Notes under the pieces: generated by a model
What the model was told of the DNA's origin: nothing
Databases searched by the model: none
The model's input: the letters and a program-made list of their open reading frames with translations, nothing else
DNA from: Terriglobia bacterium
Lineage (GTDB): Bacteria; Acidobacteriota; Terriglobia; UBA7540
DNA: 6,273 bases
Assembly (NCBI GenBank): GCA_020072905.1
Contig: JAIQGB010000383.1
Location: 1 to 6,273, forward strand
Reading direction: 5' to 3'
Shown here: piece after piece, positions 6,201 through 6,273 of the stretch
Layout: each line of letters starts with the position of its first letter
Numbering within the stretch: position 1 is the stretch's first letter
Program-made: the position numbers and the translations under genes

Positions 6201-6273
6201 GACTTACGGGATGCTGAGAGAACTCAACACCCGGCCGCGCACGACGTATCTGGCGCGGTTGCGGAATCCCAAC
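3247..6273 (+). CDS. actB: ActB, fused molybdopterin-like and Fe-S subunit of alternative complex III (3' end beyond window)
   Basis: 1009 codons are open to the right edge; ActB is usually slightly over 1000 residues, so little is missing. An in-frame TAA at 3235-3237 limits the start to the ATG; the Shine-Dalgarno is weak. Residues 27-50 (RFWRSLEELAETPEY...EFP) and NRRDALKLM with twin Arg 62-63 form the extended Tat signal known from this family. The hydrophobic stretch ends in LTAC (Cys81), a lipobox-like site. Residues about 105-700 resemble molybdopterin oxidoreductases (GGNPLYDAP at 431-439, ESWSDARAYDG at 479-489) but have no N-terminal Fe-S Cys motif, as expected of the cofactor-less ActB domain. 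The ferredoxin domain has Cys at 790/793/796/800, 845/848/853/857, 877/883/887 and 926/929/956/960. Thr880 replaces the missing Cys of the third group, consistent with three [4Fe-4S] clusters and one [3Fe-4S] cluster. ActB relays electrons from quinol oxidation toward the ActA hemes on the periplasmic face. Confidence 0.96.
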   Translation, partial: MATTNKPTNRIDLASIRARAESEAGKRFWRSLEELAETPEYQAHLAHEFPHDPAKEPGAMNRRDALKLMAASAALAGLTACTKLPPEKIVPYSQQPPEEFIPGKPLFYATAMTLGGVATGLLVESHMGRPTKVEGNPSHPGSLGAADAFAQASVLTLYDPDRSQAVVSIGRISDWSAFLVAMEQHRARLAAQKGAGLRILTETVTSPTLASQIRSLLSQFPAARWHQYEPVSRDAAREGARLAFGESVNTVYRLDQADVVVALDSDFLCSGPGSLHYARDFADRRRMPDEKAAMNRLYAVESTPSNTGAMADHRLRLHAVQIEAFARALASALGVQSVSAGRESGIPSDWIPALARDLEKHRGASIVIAGDQQTPVVHALAHAMNQLLGNVGRTVIYTDPLEAEPVIERESLRALVDDMRAGRVDTLVVLGGNPLYDAPADLQFGESFLKVGTRIHLGLYYDETANFCHWHIPETHYLESWSDARAYDGTVSIIQPLIAPLYNGRSAHELLSVLLGRPGETAHTSVKEYWRAQHPGADFEAFWQTSLHDGVVADSALPAKKVSLKADFAAIVSSSAPSARGQGRLEIIFRPDPTVWDGRFANNGWLQELPKPFTKLTWDNAALVSVATAQRLGLSSEEVIKLRYRGKEVSAPVWVMPGHPDEAVTLHLGYGRDRAGRVGSGIGFNAFALRHSDRPWFDSGLEIEKTGDRYILARTQHHSIIESSGQKPKEEESVEAFRRDVIRVGTLEEYRHKREFAQDPEEYTSKALSLYPGFKDEGYAWGMSVDLNSCIGCNACVVACKSENNSPVVGKTEVHVGREMDWIRIDTYYRGDLENPEAYNQPVFCMHCENAPCEGVCPVGATVHSPEGLNEMIYNRCVGTRYCSNNCPYKVRRFNFRLYSDWTTPSLFGLRNPNVTVRSRGVMEKCTYCVQRINAVKIRAEEEDREVRDGEIQTACQQSCPAQAIVFGNINDPKSRVSKLKAQNRTYGMLRELNTRPRTTYLARLRNPN

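Noticed and set aside
1..6273. tRNA, rRNA, CRISPR array, insertion sequence or phage genes
   Set aside because: Looked for on both strands: no cloverleaf with a CCA end, no regularly spaced repeats, no transposase or integrase motif.

Overview
The window comes from a GC-rich bacterium, most likely an Acidobacteriota member (Bryobacterales/Solibacter-like). This placement is an inference. It rests on an alternative complex III (ACIII) operon of the actA-actB type, a stand-alone FliA/WhiG-type sigma factor, and a palindromic GTAGGGGC...GCCCCTAC intergenic element of a style I associate with that phylum. Other ACIII-bearing phyla are not excluded.

Left part (1-1061, minus strand). A short stretch at the left edge encodes about 44 residues of the PEP-binding TIM barrel of pyruvate phosphate dikinase (PPDK) and runs out of the window. 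The roughly 530 residues that should precede it are missing. Instead, only 26 bp upstream, lies the stop codon of a 300-residue FliA/WhiG-family sigma factor. The sigma gene has a good GAGG ribosome-binding site and an unusual Pro/Arg-rich N-terminal extension of about 50 residues. No flagellar gene is visible.

Middle (1062-2507). About 1.45 kb without a convincing gene lies between the sigma gene and the divergently transcribed act operon. It holds several perfect dyads and hairpins (1554-1565, 1741-1754, 2197-2219, 2291-2303, 2394-2459), an inverted pair of an 11-mer, and one weak promoter candidate near 2121-2151.

Right part (2508-6273, plus strand). actA encodes a membrane-anchored pentaheme cytochrome c. 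A compact two-hairpin repeat follows in the 79-bp gap, then actB, which is open at the right edge (1009 codons visible). ActB is a fusion of a cofactor-less molybdopterin-oxidoreductase-like domain and a four-cluster ferredoxin domain, preceded by an extended Tat signal. In ACIII the quinol oxidised at the ActC/ActF membrane subunits passes electrons through the Fe-S clusters of ActB and the hemes of ActA/ActE to a periplasmic acceptor or a terminal oxidase. The genes for ActC onward would lie just right of the window.

I see no wholly unknown system. The points most worth following are the truncated ppdK next to the sigma gene, the structured repeat between actA and actB, and the long structured region upstream of the act operon.
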